From Roseivirga pacifica (GTDB lineage Bacteria; Bacteroidota; Bacteroidia; Cytophagales; Cyclobacteriaceae), in assembly GCF_900111145.1 (NCBI RefSeq), contig NZ_FOIR01000002.1:1302001-1366000 (forward strand): a stretch of 64,000 nucleotides of DNA, in the 5' to 3' direction. Shown here in pieces: positions 34,628-43,798 of the stretch (its first letter is position 1; each line of letters starts with the position of its first letter). The translations under genes were made by a program, and so were the position numbers. The notes under the pieces were generated by a model that did not search any database, was not told the origin of the DNA, and saw only the letters and a program-made list of their open reading frames with translations.

Positions 34628-36631
34628 ATGAAAATGAAAGCATTCAAAACTATATTAGGTTTAACCCTGCTATTTATGGCCATGGCTTGTAACACTACCC
34701 CAAAATATGAAACGCTAGAAGATTACCCCATTTATGATGGTAATGATTTAGGCATGACATATACGCCAGCATCAACACAGCTCAAAATTTGGTCACCTGC
34801 CGCTCAAAGTGTAAAGGTTAAGCTTTACGAAAAAGGCGATGGCGACAACTTAATTGATGAATTCAAGATGAAGCGCGACAAGCAAGGGGTTTGGTCTTAC
34901 AAACTGAAGGGAGACCATGCTGGAGAATACTACACCTATCAGGTACAGCAAAACGGCCAATGGCTGCAAGAAAAGCCCGATTTATATGCTGTTGCGGTTG
35001 GTGTAAATGGTCAACGTTCAATGATCATCGACTTAAAGAACACCAACCCTGAGGGCTGGGAAGAAGACCAAAAACCAGCTCTAGCCAATTACAATGACAT
35101 TATTATTTACGAGCTTCAAATTCGGGATGTGAGCATTTCTCCAAATTCTGGAATAACCCAAAAGGGCAAATATGCAGGGCTTGTTGAGACCGGCACTAAA
35201 AGTCCAGAAGGCCTTTCCACTGGGCTCGATCATATCAAAGACCTAGGCGTAACGCATGTGCATTTACTGCCTACATTCGATCATCGCTCAATTGACGAAA
35301 CCAAGCTTGATGAGCCTCAATACAATTGGGGGTATGATCCGCTGAACTACAACGTGCCTGAAGGCAGTTTTTCAACCAATCCATACGATGGGGCTGTACG
35401 TATTAAGGAGTTCAAACAAATGGTAAAAACGCTGCACGAAAATGGCATCCGCGTAATTCTAGATGTAGTGTACAACCATACCGGGCAAACAGAAGATTCC
35501 AATTTCAACCAGCTGGTCCCTGACTACTACTACCGTCAAAATGCCGAAGGTGGTTTTTCTGATGCTTCAGCATGTGGAAATGAAACCGCCTCAGAACGCG
35601 CAATGATGCGCAAATACATCATCGAATCAGTAGCCTATTGGGCAAAGGAATATCACCTAGACGGCTTCCGTTTCGATTTAATGGGTATTCACGATATTGA
35701 AACCATGAACGAGGTGAGCCGAACGCTCCGCGAAATTGACCCAAGCATTTTTGTTTATGGTGAAGGCTGGACTGCCGGCAGCTCTCCGCTTCCGCAAGAA
35801 GAACAAGCACTGAAAGCAAACACCTATAAACTAGAACAAGTAGCCGCCTTTAGCGATGACCTGAGAGATGGTCTAAAAGGTAGCGTTTTCGAAGAAAAAG
35901 AAGGCGGTTTTGTCAGCCAAACCACAGGCTTGAAAGAAAGCATAAAGTTTGGCATTGTAGCGTCTACACAGCATCCCCAAGTTAATTACGACTCGGTTAA
36001 CTACTCCAATGCACCGTGGGCCGCAGAGCCTTACCAAACCATTAGCTATGTTTCTTGCCACGACAATAATACGCTGTGGGACAAGCTTTTGCTTTCTCGC
36101 CCTGATGCTTCAGAGGCCGATCGCATTAAAATGCACAAGCTGGCCGAAACCATTGTACTGACCTCCCAAGGCGTGCCATTTATTCATGCTGGTATGGAAA
36201 TGCTACGCAGCAAAGATGGTGTAGAAAACTCATATGAATCACCAGATGCTATCAACCAAATAGACTGGTCGAGAAAAGCACAGTATAAAGAGGTTTACGA
36301 ATACTATAAAGGAATAATCGCCTTACGAAAAGCGCACCCTGCCTTTAGAATGACCAGCACCAAAGACATTCAATCAAACCTTGAATTCTTAGACTATGCA
36401 GGCGACAATTTTATTGGTTATAGACTGAAAAACAATGCCAATGGCGATCAGTGGGAAGAAATTCTGGTATTGCTCAATGGCGCTGACACGAACAAGACCA
36501 TCAGTTTACCAGCCGGTAATTGGACGCTAGTGGCCGATGGCTCAAAAGTATCGGAAAAAGGGCTTAGAAAGCTTAGCTCGAAAACCTTAACCGTTCCAGG
36601 AATCACAGCTTACATTTTAAAGAAAGATTAA
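34628..36631 (+). CDS. pulA: Type I pullulanase, lipoprotein
   Basis: A protein of 667 residues. The signal peptide ends in a lipobox (MAMAC, Cys21). A CBM48/N-terminal beta domain covers about 40-130, and the GH13 catalytic domain about 150-560. The type I pullulanase signature YNWGYDP is at 232-238. The catalytic residues: nucleophile Asp350 (DGFRFDLMG), acid/base Glu379 (VYGEGW) and the transition-state Asp in SCHDNNTLWD near 480. A C-terminal beta-sandwich follows. It hydrolyses alpha-1,6 bonds of pullulan, amylopectin or glycogen limit dextrins; as a lipoprotein it acts in the periplasm or at the surface. Coupled to the sugar MFS gene. Confidence 0.93.
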   Translation: MKMKAFKTILGLTLLFMAMACNTTPKYETLEDYPIYDGNDLGMTYTPASTQLKIWSPAAQSVKVKLYEKGDGDNLIDEFKMKRDKQGVWSYKLKGDHAGEYYTYQVQQNGQWLQEKPDLYAVAVGVNGQRSMIIDLKNTNPEGWEEDQKPALANYNDIIIYELQIRDVSISPNSGITQKGKYAGLVETGTKSPEGLSTGLDHIKDLGVTHVHLLPTFDHRSIDETKLDEPQYNWGYDPLNYNVPEGSFSTNPYDGAVRIKEFKQMVKTLHENGIRVILDVVYNHTGQTEDSNFNQLVPDYYYRQNAEGGFSDASACGNETASERAMMRKYIIESVAYWAKEYHLDGFRFDLMGIHDIETMNEVSRTLREIDPSIFVYGEGWTAGSSPLPQEEQALKANTYKLEQVAAFSDDLRDGLKGSVFEEKEGGFVSQTTGLKESIKFGIVASTQHPQVNYDSVNYSNAPWAAEPYQTISYVSCHDNNTLWDKLLLSRPDASEADRIKMHKLAETIVLTSQGVPFIHAGMEMLRSKDGVENSYESPDAINQIDWSRKAQYKEVYEYYKGIIALRKAHPAFRMTSTKDIQSNLEFLDYAGDNFIGYRLKNNANGDQWEEILVLLNGADTNKTISLPAGNWTLVADGSKVSEKGLRKLSSKTLTVPGITAYILKKD

Positions 36632-36641
36632 TAAACAATAT

Positions 36642-36668
36642 CAAGGCCTCGCTCAGAGCGAGGTCTTG
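36642..36668. terminator. Hairpin between convergent pulA and PhzF genes
   Basis: CAAGGCCTCGCT (36642-36653) pairs with AGCGAGGTCTTG (36657-36668) with loop CAG, a 12-bp stem with one G-U. There is no proper T tract on either strand, so it may act as a 3' end stabiliser or weak bidirectional terminator. Confidence 0.5.
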
Positions 36669-36681
36669 ACTTAATTCAATA

Positions 36682-37470
36682 TCAAATGGCTATCTCGGTT
36701 TGAAAAACCGAAACGGCATGACCTTTAAGCACTACCCTATCTCCTTTTAATTCCGTTTGCATTTGCCCACCACGTGCCGAGGCTTGTCGAGCATTGAACT
36801 TGGACTGATCAAGCACTTCAGCCCAGTAAGATGTAAGAATGGTATGCATAAACCCAGTAACAGGGTCTTCCTTTATTCCTAGGTTCGGAGCAAAATAACG
36901 CGATACAAAATTGAAGTTAGCCGATTCAGATTTAGCCGAGGTGATCAATCCATTCTTTGCAAGCTTAGCCACTTTTTGTTCTTCGGGATCAAAGTCTAAA
37001 AGCGCCTCTTCCGATTTAAAGACAAATATCATTTCACCAGGCACCGTAAGCACTTGCTCCAAATCGACACCAAACAAGCTATTCATTTCATCAACCAATT
37101 CTGGTTTAGCCTGTGGCTTATTGGCCGGAAAATTCATCGACAGCATGCCGTCCACATAACTCACATAAAGTGGGCCGCTCAGCGTATTGAACTGAATGTT
37201 TTTTTCCTTCGGCCAATATCCTTCTTCAAACAAAACATAGGCTGTGGCCAAGGTTGCATGCCCACATAGCGGCACTTCTGCAGCAGGCGTAAACCAGCGC
37301 AAGTCACAGTAATCCTCTCCAATTTTCACATAGGCTGTTTCGGAAAGATTCATTTCCATGGCCAGCAACTGCATTTGTTGCTCGGTAAGTGCTCTCTCCA
37401 CAATGCAAACCGCTGCCGGGTTTCCCTTAAACTTTTCCTTTGTGAACGAGTCGATCTGATAGAGCTTCAT
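36682..37470 (-). CDS. PhzF family isomerase-like protein
   Basis: A protein of 262 residues from the ATG at 37470 (MKLYQIDSF); an upstream start at 37506 would only lengthen the overlap with the neighbour. The N-terminal half has FKGNPAAVC, NLSETAYV (catalytic Glu of the family), FTPAAEVPLCGHATLATAYVL. In the C-terminal half the usual EDPVTGSAH reads EDPVTGFMH (Ser-Ala to Phe-Met), an unusual change. PhzF homologues isomerise or epimerise small acids; the substrate is unknown. The 5' end overlaps the upstream transporter gene by 44 bases. Confidence 0.88.
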   Translation of the reverse strand: MKLYQIDSFTKEKFKGNPAAVCIVERALTEQQMQLLAMEMNLSETAYVKIGEDYCDLRWFTPAAEVPLCGHATLATAYVLFEEGYWPKEKNIQFNTLSGPLYVSYVDGMLSMNFPANKPQAKPELVDEMNSLFGVDLEQVLTVPGEMIFVFKSEEALLDFDPEEQKVAKLAKNGLITSAKSESANFNFVSRYFAPNLGIKEDPVTGFMHTILTSYWAEVLDQSKFNARQASARGGQMQTELKGDRVVLKGHAVSVFQTEIAI

Positions 37471-38317
37471 TTTCCTGCTTTTCCTGTTTGTTTTTGTAAA
37501 CCACATTGAGCACCACGCCCAACATTACGGCTGTCATACCCAAATAGGTGAGCAAATTAAAGGTTTCTCCAAACAACACATAGCCAAAACCCAGTGCATA
37601 GATGATTCCCACAAAATTGATATTGGCTACTTTCGATAGCGACTCACTCTGGTAAGAAAGTGTCATAAAATATTGGGCAAACTGGGTAAGCACGCCAATG
37701 GCTATAAGCAAAAGCCACTCCCACCCTTGTGGCATCACCCAATTGAAATAGGAATACGTACCAACTATTGGCAGAGTAACTAAAGGAAAATAGAAAATAA
37801 TAACCAGCGGATGTTCACTGGTTTTGAGCTTTCTGATCATATTATAGGCTACGCCTGAAAAGAATGCAGCGCCAACGCCAAGCAGCGCCATAAATGGAGT
37901 TACCCGAGTATCGAAGCCCTTTATCATTAAAATTCCAGCGAAAGAAAGCGCAAAAAACACCCACTGAAGTGGATATACTTTCTCTTTTACAATCCAAACG
38001 CCTAGCATTGCTGTGAAGATTGGCCCAAGGAACATAATAGTTACCGCACTGGCCAGAGGAATCTCCTGTAAAGTAGTGAAGAACATCATGAGGGCTAATG
38101 CTCCTGCAAGGCCACGAATAAACAATATAGGCTTGTTTTTACCCAAAAGAGGAACACTCTTCATTTTTAATGTAACGCCCGACATAACAAAAGAAACGAT
38201 CGAACGGAAGAGGATAATTTCTATGGCGGGAATATTGTCTACGTACTTCACCAGCACATTCATTACCGCGAAAATGAATGTTGCCAAAAGCATATAAAGT
38301 ACCCCTTTTGAAAGCAT
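37427..38317 (-). CDS. EamA/DMT-superfamily transporter
   Basis: A protein of 296 residues from the ATG at 38317 (a GTG at 38332 is an alternative). Ten membrane helices in two EamA repeats: first repeat FIFAVMNVLVKYV, then RSIVSFVMSGV; second repeat ALLGVGAAFFSGVAYNMIRKL and LIAIGVLTQFAQYFMTLSYQ, then GYVLFGETFNLLTYLGMTAVML. It exports or imports small metabolites; the substrate is unknown. It ends in a charged cytosolic tail. The 3' end overlaps the PhzF start, so the two are co-translated. Confidence 0.87.
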   Translation of the reverse strand: MLSKGVLYMLLATFIFAVMNVLVKYVDNIPAIEIILFRSIVSFVMSGVTLKMKSVPLLGKNKPILFIRGLAGALALMMFFTTLQEIPLASAVTIMFLGPIFTAMLGVWIVKEKVYPLQWVFFALSFAGILMIKGFDTRVTPFMALLGVGAAFFSGVAYNMIRKLKTSEHPLVIIFYFPLVTLPIVGTYSYFNWVMPQGWEWLLLIAIGVLTQFAQYFMTLSYQSESLSKVANINFVGIIYALGFGYVLFGETFNLLTYLGMTAVMLGVVLNVVYKNKQEKQENEALSDRLVHKGKV

Positions 38318-38466
38318 GCGCGAATTTGGCACATTTTATTCTTTTAAGCCTCCATTTCTTAGCTTAAAGCTGCTATCGATTGACTAGTTTTCACCTAATA
38401 AAGGATTGATTCTTTTCATTTTTGAACTAAATGGTGAATAATACTCGCTTTTGAACGTTTGAATTT

Positions 38467-38474
38467 TAAATTTG
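38467..38474 (+). promoter_or_regulatory. Promoter -7 box of the first DUF6089-like gene
   Basis: TAAATTTG exactly fits TAnnTTTG, 23 bases before the ATG at 38498. No good TTG lies at the expected -33 distance. Confidence 0.5.
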
Positions 38475-38497
38475 TAGGCTTTAGACCTTGCCGCCTA

Positions 38498-39373
38498 ATG
38501 AGAAAAATACTTTTCCCATTCCTTTTAGTTGTGCTAATTGCATCACAGAGCCATGCACAACGCTTCGTAACCACTGGTGATTTTGATCGAATATCGAAGG
38601 TCACAGTAGGGCCAGGACTCAATACCTACTTTGGAGAACTAAGAAGACTAGGAGACCAGAAACTTCAAGCCGGACTTAGCTTTTCGTTAGGCTACGAACA
38701 CCTAATGACGGATCGGTTGGCAATAAGAACGAATCTCTCGGTTTACAAAATTCAGGCTGACGATTCCTTTTCAAGAGTTCCATACAAGCAAGACAGAAAC
38801 TTGAACTTTAAGGCCACTAACTTTGAACTGGCTGTTCAGGGGATGTATTACATGTTCCGACACCCACACACGGGCTATAGAGACAGGGCATTCCTCAATC
38901 CATACTTTCACCTAGGTTTAGGCGTAACTAGTAACAACCCTAAAGCAGAATTGAACGGCCAGATTTATGAACTTAGACCATTGGCTTTGGAAGGCGAGCA
39001 ATACGGAAGTATCGCTGTGATTGTTCCGCTTGGTGCAGGTTTCAATTTTTACGTAACACGAAACATTGATTTTCAACTAGATTTTCAATACACCGTTGCC
39101 CTTACTGGCTATTTAGATGATGTAAGTACGGTTTACCGAGACCAAGCTTCTTTCTCTGACACCAACGGTGTTGATGCTGCAACAATGGCTATTTTGTCAG
39201 ACCCAAGAACAATTTTGGATCCGCCACTACCTGCTGAGCCAGGAGGTGCCGCCAGAGGTGATGATACATTTGACTCCTACTTCAGGTTAGGCTTCAAGAT
39301 AGGTTTTTATCTACCTAAGTCGCTTTATGGCAAATCGTCTATCCGTTGTAGAATTACAAAGAAGACACGATAA
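38498..39373 (+). CDS. DUF6089-like outer-membrane beta-barrel protein (paralogue 1)
   Basis: A protein of 291 residues from the ATG at 38498. Signal peptide (MRKILFPFLLVVLIASQSHAQ). The mature part is a beta-barrel pattern with VGPGLNTYFGEL, GYEHLMTDRLAIRTNLSVYKIQA, HLGLGVTSNNPKA and a C-terminal stretch ending in GFKIGFYLPKSLYG. It is related to the products of 41576 and 42779: all three have the SxNLSx NLF-type strand near residue 90, VTSNNPK/TTNNPR/STNNPK, and a GYLDD/DYLDD/DHLDD motif. The 3' end overlaps the convergent ATPase gene by 20 bases. Function unknown. Confidence 0.72.
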   Translation: MRKILFPFLLVVLIASQSHAQRFVTTGDFDRISKVTVGPGLNTYFGELRRLGDQKLQAGLSFSLGYEHLMTDRLAIRTNLSVYKIQADDSFSRVPYKQDRNLNFKATNFELAVQGMYYMFRHPHTGYRDRAFLNPYFHLGLGVTSNNPKAELNGQIYELRPLALEGEQYGSIAVIVPLGAGFNFYVTRNIDFQLDFQYTVALTGYLDDVSTVYRDQASFSDTNGVDAATMAILSDPRTILDPPLPAEPGGAARGDDTFDSYFRLGFKIGFYLPKSLYGKSSIRCRITKKTR

Positions 39374-40022
39374 GCCCGTCTTTTAGAATCACCTGTCTAT
39401 CCGACATTTCAGCAAGCTCTTTGTTGTGCGTAACAATCACAAAGGTTTGGCCTAACTCATCGCGAAGCTTAAAGAATAGTTCGTGAAGTTCGTCAGCATT
39501 TTTTGAGTCCAAGTTACCACTTGGTTCATCGGCAAAAACCACCTTAGGTTTGTTAATGAGGGCACGGGCCACAGCTACGCGCTGCTGCTCTCCACCCGAC
39601 AGTTCAGAAGGTTTATGATCAATTCTAGCAGAAAGACCAAGCGTACCCAGCAACTCTGCTGCACGTTGCTTTACCTCCTCTGTATTTTTGTTACCAATAA
39701 AACCAGGCAAACACACGTTCTCAAAGGCAGTAAACTCTGGTAATAAATTGTGGAACTGAAACACAAAGCCGACCGCACTGTTTCTAAATGCTGACAGCTG
39801 CGATCTGTTAAGTTGATCAATCCTCTTCGACTCAAAAGCAAGCGTGCCGTTATCCGGCACATCAAGGGTACCCAAAATATGAAGCAAGGTGCTTTTCCCG
39901 GCTCCAGAAGCACCAACAATGCTCAAAACCTCGCCTGTATTTACAGAAACATCTATACCACTGAGCACCTGCAAGTCGCCATACGACTTTGTAATATTGG
40001 TGGCTTTTATCAACTCCTTCAT
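39354..40022 (-). CDS. LolD/MacB-type ABC transporter ATPase
   Basis: A protein of 222 residues. Walker [11 protein letters not shown] loop [10 protein letters not shown], signature [15 protein letters not shown], Walker [13 protein letters not shown] and switch His in VTHNKEL are all in order. The layout is that of LolD, which powers release of lipoproteins from the inner membrane, or of MacB-type permease partners. No permease gene adjoins it; it is a candidate ATPase for the large permeases at the left end, but that is only inference. The tail end overlaps the DUF6089-like gene. Confidence 0.92.
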   Translation of the reverse strand: MKELIKATNITKSYGDLQVLSGIDVSVNTGEVLSIVGASGAGKSTLLHILGTLDVPDNGTLAFESKRIDQLNRSQLSAFRNSAVGFVFQFHNLLPEFTAFENVCLPGFIGNKNTEEVKQRAAELLGTLGLSARIDHKPSELSGGEQQRVAVARALINKPKVVFADEPSGNLDSKNADELHELFFKLRDELGQTFVIVTHNKELAEMSDRQVILKDGLIVSSL

Positions 40023-40091
40023 GCTAACATTTCAAACATAAGTATTATCGTGCAATTGGTAATTACTTCACGGCTTATTCATTATAAAATC

Positions 40092-40122
40092 TTGTTATTA
40101 TACCCCCAATGGTTTAGCTTCG
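40092..40122 (+). promoter_or_regulatory. Promoter of sucC
   Basis: TTG at 40092-40094, 20 bases, TAGCTTCG at 40115-40122: a -33/-7 pair with one mismatch in the -7 box, ending 18 bases before the ATG at 40141. Confidence 0.5.
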
Positions 40123-40140
40123 CACAAAATTCTAGAAGAC

Positions 40141-41352
40141 ATGAATATTCACGAATACCAAGCGAAAGAATTACTTAAAAAGTACGGTGTAAAGATTCAG
40201 GAAGGAATTGTAGCAGATACACCTGACGAAGCAACAAGTGCAGCAAAAACGCTAAACGAACAAACCGGAACTAGCTGGTATGTTGTGAAGGCACAAATTC
40301 ATGCCGGAGGTAGAGGAAAAGGTAAGGTACAAGAAACTCGATCTAACGGTGTTGTGCTTGCTAAAAGCCTAGAAGAAGTAGCACCAAAAGCAGAGGCTAT
40401 TCTTGGTGGTACCCTTGTAACACACCAAACTGGTGCTGAAGGTAAAAAAGTAAACAAGGTTTTGATTGCTCAAGACGTTTACTACCCTGGCGACTCTGAG
40501 CCGAAAGAATACTACCTATCTATTTTGTTAGATAGAGCCAAAGGATGCAACGTAATTATGGCTTCTACCGAAGGTGGAATGGACATTGAAACTGTTGCAG
40601 AGGAAACTCCTGAAAAAATTATTAAAGAGTGGATTGATCCTCGCGTTGGACTTCAAGGTTTCCAAGCAAGAAAAGTAGCTTTCAAACTTGGTTTGGAAGG
40701 TCAGGCTTTCAAAGAAATGGTGAAATTCATCTACTCTCTTTACAAAGCTTACGAAGATTCTGATGCATCTCAGTTTGAGATCAACCCTGTATTGAAAACA
40801 TCGGACAACCAAATCTTGGCAGTAGATGCTAAAGTGAACCTTGATGACAACGGCTTGTTCCGTCACAAAGACTTGGTTGAATTAAGAGATATTACTGAAG
40901 AAGACCCTTCTGAAGTAGAAGCTGGAAAGTACGGCCTTAGCTACGTTAAGTTAGACGGTAACGTTGGTTGTATGGTAAACGGTGCTGGTCTTGCAATGGC
41001 TACTATGGATATCATTAAACTTTCTGGTGGTGAGCCTGCCAACTTCCTTGATGTAGGAGGTACGGCAAATGCAGAGACTGTTGAAGCAGGTTTCAGAATC
41101 ATTATGAAAGACCCTAACGTGAAAGCTATCTTAATTAACATCTTCGGTGGAATTGTAAGATGCGACAGAGTAGCTAACGGTGTGGTTGAAGCTTACAAGA
41201 AAATCGGCAATATTGACATTCCGATTATTGTAAGACTACAAGGAACAAATGCTGAAGAAGCAGCTAAAATTATAGACGAAAGTGGTTTGGCAGTTCAATC
41301 GGCAATTATGCTGAAAGACGCTGCTAACCGTGTTCAAGACGCGTTAAGCTAA
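40141..41352 (+). CDS. sucC: Succinyl-CoA synthetase (ADP/GDP-forming) subunit beta
   Basis: A protein of 403 residues with the ATP-grasp fold: [17 protein letters not shown] at the N terminus, [14 protein letters not shown] (nucleotide binding), then FEINPVL near residue 217 and [19 protein letters not shown] with the GGTA loop of the CoA-ligase domain, and [16 protein letters not shown]. It makes the citric-acid-cycle step succinyl-CoA to succinate with NTP formation together with SucD, whose gene is not in the window. Codon use is typical of a highly expressed gene. Single gene, followed by tRNA-Arg. Confidence 0.97.
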   Translation: MNIHEYQAKELLKKYGVKIQEGIVADTPDEATSAAKTLNEQTGTSWYVVKAQIHAGGRGKGKVQETRSNGVVLAKSLEEVAPKAEAILGGTLVTHQTGAEGKKVNKVLIAQDVYYPGDSEPKEYYLSILLDRAKGCNVIMASTEGGMDIETVAEETPEKIIKEWIDPRVGLQGFQARKVAFKLGLEGQAFKEMVKFIYSLYKAYEDSDASQFEINPVLKTSDNQILAVDAKVNLDDNGLFRHKDLVELRDITEEDPSEVEAGKYGLSYVKLDGNVGCMVNGAGLAMATMDIIKLSGGEPANFLDVGGTANAETVEAGFRIIMKDPNVKAILINIFGGIVRCDRVANGVVEAYKKIGNIDIPIIVRLQGTNAEEAAKIIDESGLAVQSAIMLKDAANRVQDALS

Positions 41353-41365
41353 GCTGGAACGGGGA

Positions 41366-41439
41366 GCACCCGTAGCTCAACTGGATAGAGCGCTGGATTT
41401 CGGCTCCAGAGGTTGAGGGTTCGACTCCTTCCGGGTGTA
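41366..41439 (+). tRNA. tRNA-Arg (anticodon TCG)
   Basis: Acceptor GCACCCG (41366-41372) pairs with CGGGTGT (41432-41438), discriminator A at 41439. D arm GCTC...GAGC. Anticodon arm CTGGA-TTTCGGC-TCCAG, anticodon TCG. T arm GAGGG-TTCGACT-CCTTC. CCA is not encoded. It starts 13 bases after the sucC stop and may be read from the sucC promoter. Confidence 0.92.
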
Positions 41440-41441
41440 CA

Positions 41442-41482
41442 AAATGACCTTTCAAGTATTAATTGAAAGGTCATTTTTATTT
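41442..41482 (+). terminator. Intrinsic terminator after sucC and tRNA-Arg
   Basis: AATGACCTTTCAA (41443-41455) pairs with TTGAAAGGTCATT (41463-41475), loop GTATTAA, followed by a T-rich run. A 13-bp perfect stem. Confidence 0.88.
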
Positions 41483-41527
41483 AGAACCAAAAAAATATTA
41501 CTTTTAAGTTATCCTTTATCAGAATAC

Positions 41528-41557
41528 TTGCGACTACCCCTGTTTTCTTTAGATTTG
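41528..41557 (+). promoter_or_regulatory. Promoter of the second DUF6089-like gene
   Basis: TTG at 41528-41530, exactly 19 bases, TAGATTTG at 41550-41557: a perfect Bacteroidota -33/-7 pair, 18 bases before the ATG at 41576. The same -7 octamer and spacing precede the third copy. Confidence 0.8.
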
Positions 41558-41575
41558 TACCATTGAGACCTTAGA

Positions 41576-42505
41576 ATGAAGCAATTCACCTTAACCTTAC
41601 TGCTTTTAATTGGCCTAACAGAATTCACTTACGCCCAAAACTTCTACGCAAGAAGAAGAGACAGAAACTGGGCGCTTTCTGCTGGTATAGGACAGTCAAT
41701 ATATGTTGGGGAGTTGTATACGCCACTTTTTGATAAATCAGCAGGCTTTACTCCTAATGTGGGAGTTGGTCTTAGAAGAAAAATCACCGATCAGTTAAGC
41801 GTAAGATTTGATATCAATTATTATCAGATTGCCGCAGCAGATTCTTTAGCAGCTCAAGCAAGCTTTACACTAGGTGGTGGAGATCAAGAGAACGACTCGA
41901 GAAATGAGCGAAATCTCTCCTTTAGATCACACAACTTCGAATTTTCTTCTCAATTCATCTTTAATCTTATTCCTATTGATGGCCCCTATTCTTACCGGCC
42001 AGATTTAAACATTTATGCCATTGCCGGAATTGGTGTGACCACAAACAACCCTAGAGGTTTAGACATAGCTAGCGGCAATATGGTCAACCTGCGAAAATTA
42101 AATACAGAGGCGCTTGAAGAACCCTACAGTGGACTTGCTCTAGTAATACCTCTGGGTATGGGGATTAGAATAAAAGCCAATCAATTTACAGACATTGTAC
42201 TCGAAGGCACGGGCAGAATTACATTCAACGATTACTTGGATGATGCGAGTACACTCTACCCTAGTGAGCAAGAAGTAAGGGATTACCATGTGGCCAACGG
42301 TACCGGACTGGCAGATTTAGCCGCAAGAATGTACGACCGAGCCCCAGAAAAGGGGTTTGGAGAAAGAGAAAAAGGTAGTATTAGAGGCAACCCTGAATAC
42401 AATGATTACTACTTCTTCTTTCAAGTAAGACTAGAAATGTATTTGTCTGATACAGCATTTGGAGGTATATTTGCTTCTAAGAAAACGGCAAGACGCCTGA
42501 GGTAA
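41576..42505 (+). CDS. DUF6089-like outer-membrane beta-barrel protein (paralogue 2)
   Basis: A protein of 309 residues. Signal peptide to about residue 20 (FTYAQ). The mature N terminus NFYARRRDRNWALSAGIG is near-identical in pattern to NFYSKRRDRTLMFSYGAG of the downstream copy. Barrel-like strands follow (GVGLRRKITDQLSVRFDINYYQI, IAGIGVTTNNPRG, LALVIPLGMGIRIKANQFTDIV), ending in FFFQVRLEMYL. A periplasmic or outer-membrane structural or stress role is likely, but nothing is established. Its own promoter has the perfect -33/-7 pair. Confidence 0.72.
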   Translation: MKQFTLTLLLLIGLTEFTYAQNFYARRRDRNWALSAGIGQSIYVGELYTPLFDKSAGFTPNVGVGLRRKITDQLSVRFDINYYQIAAADSLAAQASFTLGGGDQENDSRNERNLSFRSHNFEFSSQFIFNLIPIDGPYSYRPDLNIYAIAGIGVTTNNPRGLDIASGNMVNLRKLNTEALEEPYSGLALVIPLGMGIRIKANQFTDIVLEGTGRITFNDYLDDASTLYPSEQEVRDYHVANGTGLADLAARMYDRAPEKGFGEREKGSIRGNPEYNDYYFFFQVRLEMYLSDTAFGGIFASKKTARRLR

Positions 42506-42730
42506 CTCATCGCTAAATTTCCGATTCCTCCAAAAATAACCTTAGTAGACTAACTTCTAAAAGGAATTAGTTTCACTGCCTACATAAAATAGGCGCCTCC
42601 CTCATCCAAAAATCATGTACCATCAACTTACGCCTTAGGTGGAGTTTCAGTACATCTATTAAAATGCAAAGAACATTTTTAATGTTATCAACATTGCATT
42701 ATTATATCTGAACGATAAATTAATAGATGT

Positions 42731-42760
42731 TTGAACCCACGGTTGATTTATTTAGATTTG
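42731..42760 (+). promoter_or_regulatory. Promoter of the third DUF6089-like gene
   Basis: TTG at 42731-42733, 19 bases, TAGATTTG at 42753-42760: the same elements and spacing as at 41528-41557. The ATG is at 42779. This shows the TTG at 42731 is a promoter element, not a start codon. Confidence 0.8.
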
Positions 42761-42778
42761 TGTGTCCGTGATAATGTC

Positions 42779-43714
42779 ATGAGAAAACTTTCAGTCACCC
42801 TACTACTCATAATTGCACTAATGGAGACCATAAGTGCACAAAATTTCTACTCTAAACGTAGAGACAGAACATTAATGTTCTCTTATGGCGCTGGTATATC
42901 TACCTATCATGGTGACATGTACGATATTTTGTATGACGGCCTTTCTCCTGGCCCTAATGTGGGATTAGGATTAAGAAAGAAGCTTGGCAGCCAGTTAAGT
43001 ATGCGTCTAGATCTAAACTGGTACCAGATCTCAGCTGCAGACTCACTAACAGGAGCTTCAGGAACACTTGGAAGATCTAGAGGTAGAACAATTTCGACCG
43101 ATTCTCGAGAAATCAGAAACCTTTCGTTTAGAGCAAGAAATTTTGAGTTATCGGCACAGTTCATTTTCAACCTGATTCCTATTAAAGGTAGTTACTCAAG
43201 AAGGCCCTTGATAAACCCCTACATTATTGCAGGACTGGGTATTTCAACCAATAACCCTAAAGGATTGGATTCCACTGGAAGTGGCGAATGGGTTAATTTA
43301 AGAGAATTAAATACGGAAGTCTTAAGCGAACCCTACAGTGGAGTAGTAATGGTTGTCCCCTTTGGCTTTGGACTAAGGCTCCGTGCAAATCAATTTATTG
43401 ATATTCTTGTTGAAGGTGCTAGAAGGTTTACTTTTAGTGACCATCTAGATGATGTGAGTTCGGACTATCCAAGTATAGACCAAGTAAGACAGTACCATAT
43501 AGATAACGGTACAGGTTTGGAGGAATTAGCTGTTAGAATGTATGATCGTTCTGCAGAGGCTGGGTTCGCCCCTCGAAAAGAACGTAATACTCGCGGCAAC
43601 CCTGAATACAATGACGCCTATTACATTTTTCAATTGAGGCTAGAAATGTATTTGCCGGACAATTTCCTAGGTGAGATTTTCTCTCCAAGTAGAAAGAAGC
43701 CTAAATTTAGATAA
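42779..43714 (+). CDS. DUF6089-like outer-membrane beta-barrel protein (paralogue 3)
   Basis: A protein of 311 residues from the ATG at 42779. Signal peptide (MRKLSVTLLLIIALMETISAQ). It is the closest relative of the 41576 product: the strands LGLRKKLGSQLSMRLDLNWYQI, NFELSAQFIFNLIPI, GLGISTNNPKG and YIFQLRLEMYLPDNFLG match one by one. Compared with copy 2, an insert of about 10 residues lies near residue 100 (GRSRGRTIS). No neighbour suggests a function. It is convergent with the long polysaccharide operon, 84 bases away; I see no clear terminator in that gap. Confidence 0.72.
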   Translation: MRKLSVTLLLIIALMETISAQNFYSKRRDRTLMFSYGAGISTYHGDMYDILYDGLSPGPNVGLGLRKKLGSQLSMRLDLNWYQISAADSLTGASGTLGRSRGRTISTDSREIRNLSFRARNFELSAQFIFNLIPIKGSYSRRPLINPYIIAGLGISTNNPKGLDSTGSGEWVNLRELNTEVLSEPYSGVVMVVPFGFGLRLRANQFIDILVEGARRFTFSDHLDDVSSDYPSIDQVRQYHIDNGTGLEELAVRMYDRSAEAGFAPRKERNTRGNPEYNDAYYIFQLRLEMYLPDNFLGEIFSPSRKKPKFR

Positions 43715-43798
43715 GTCTTCTCCAACAATAAGGCAGAGGCTTGCCTGAAGTTTCATAGTGTTTTTGATAGCCCCATCTACTAGGTCAGCGACAGCTGG

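Noticed and set aside
39354-40022. Assignment of the ATPase as true LolD working with LolC/E
   Set aside because: No LolC/LolE gene adjoins it and many MacB-type ATPases look alike; kept as LolD/MacB-type only.
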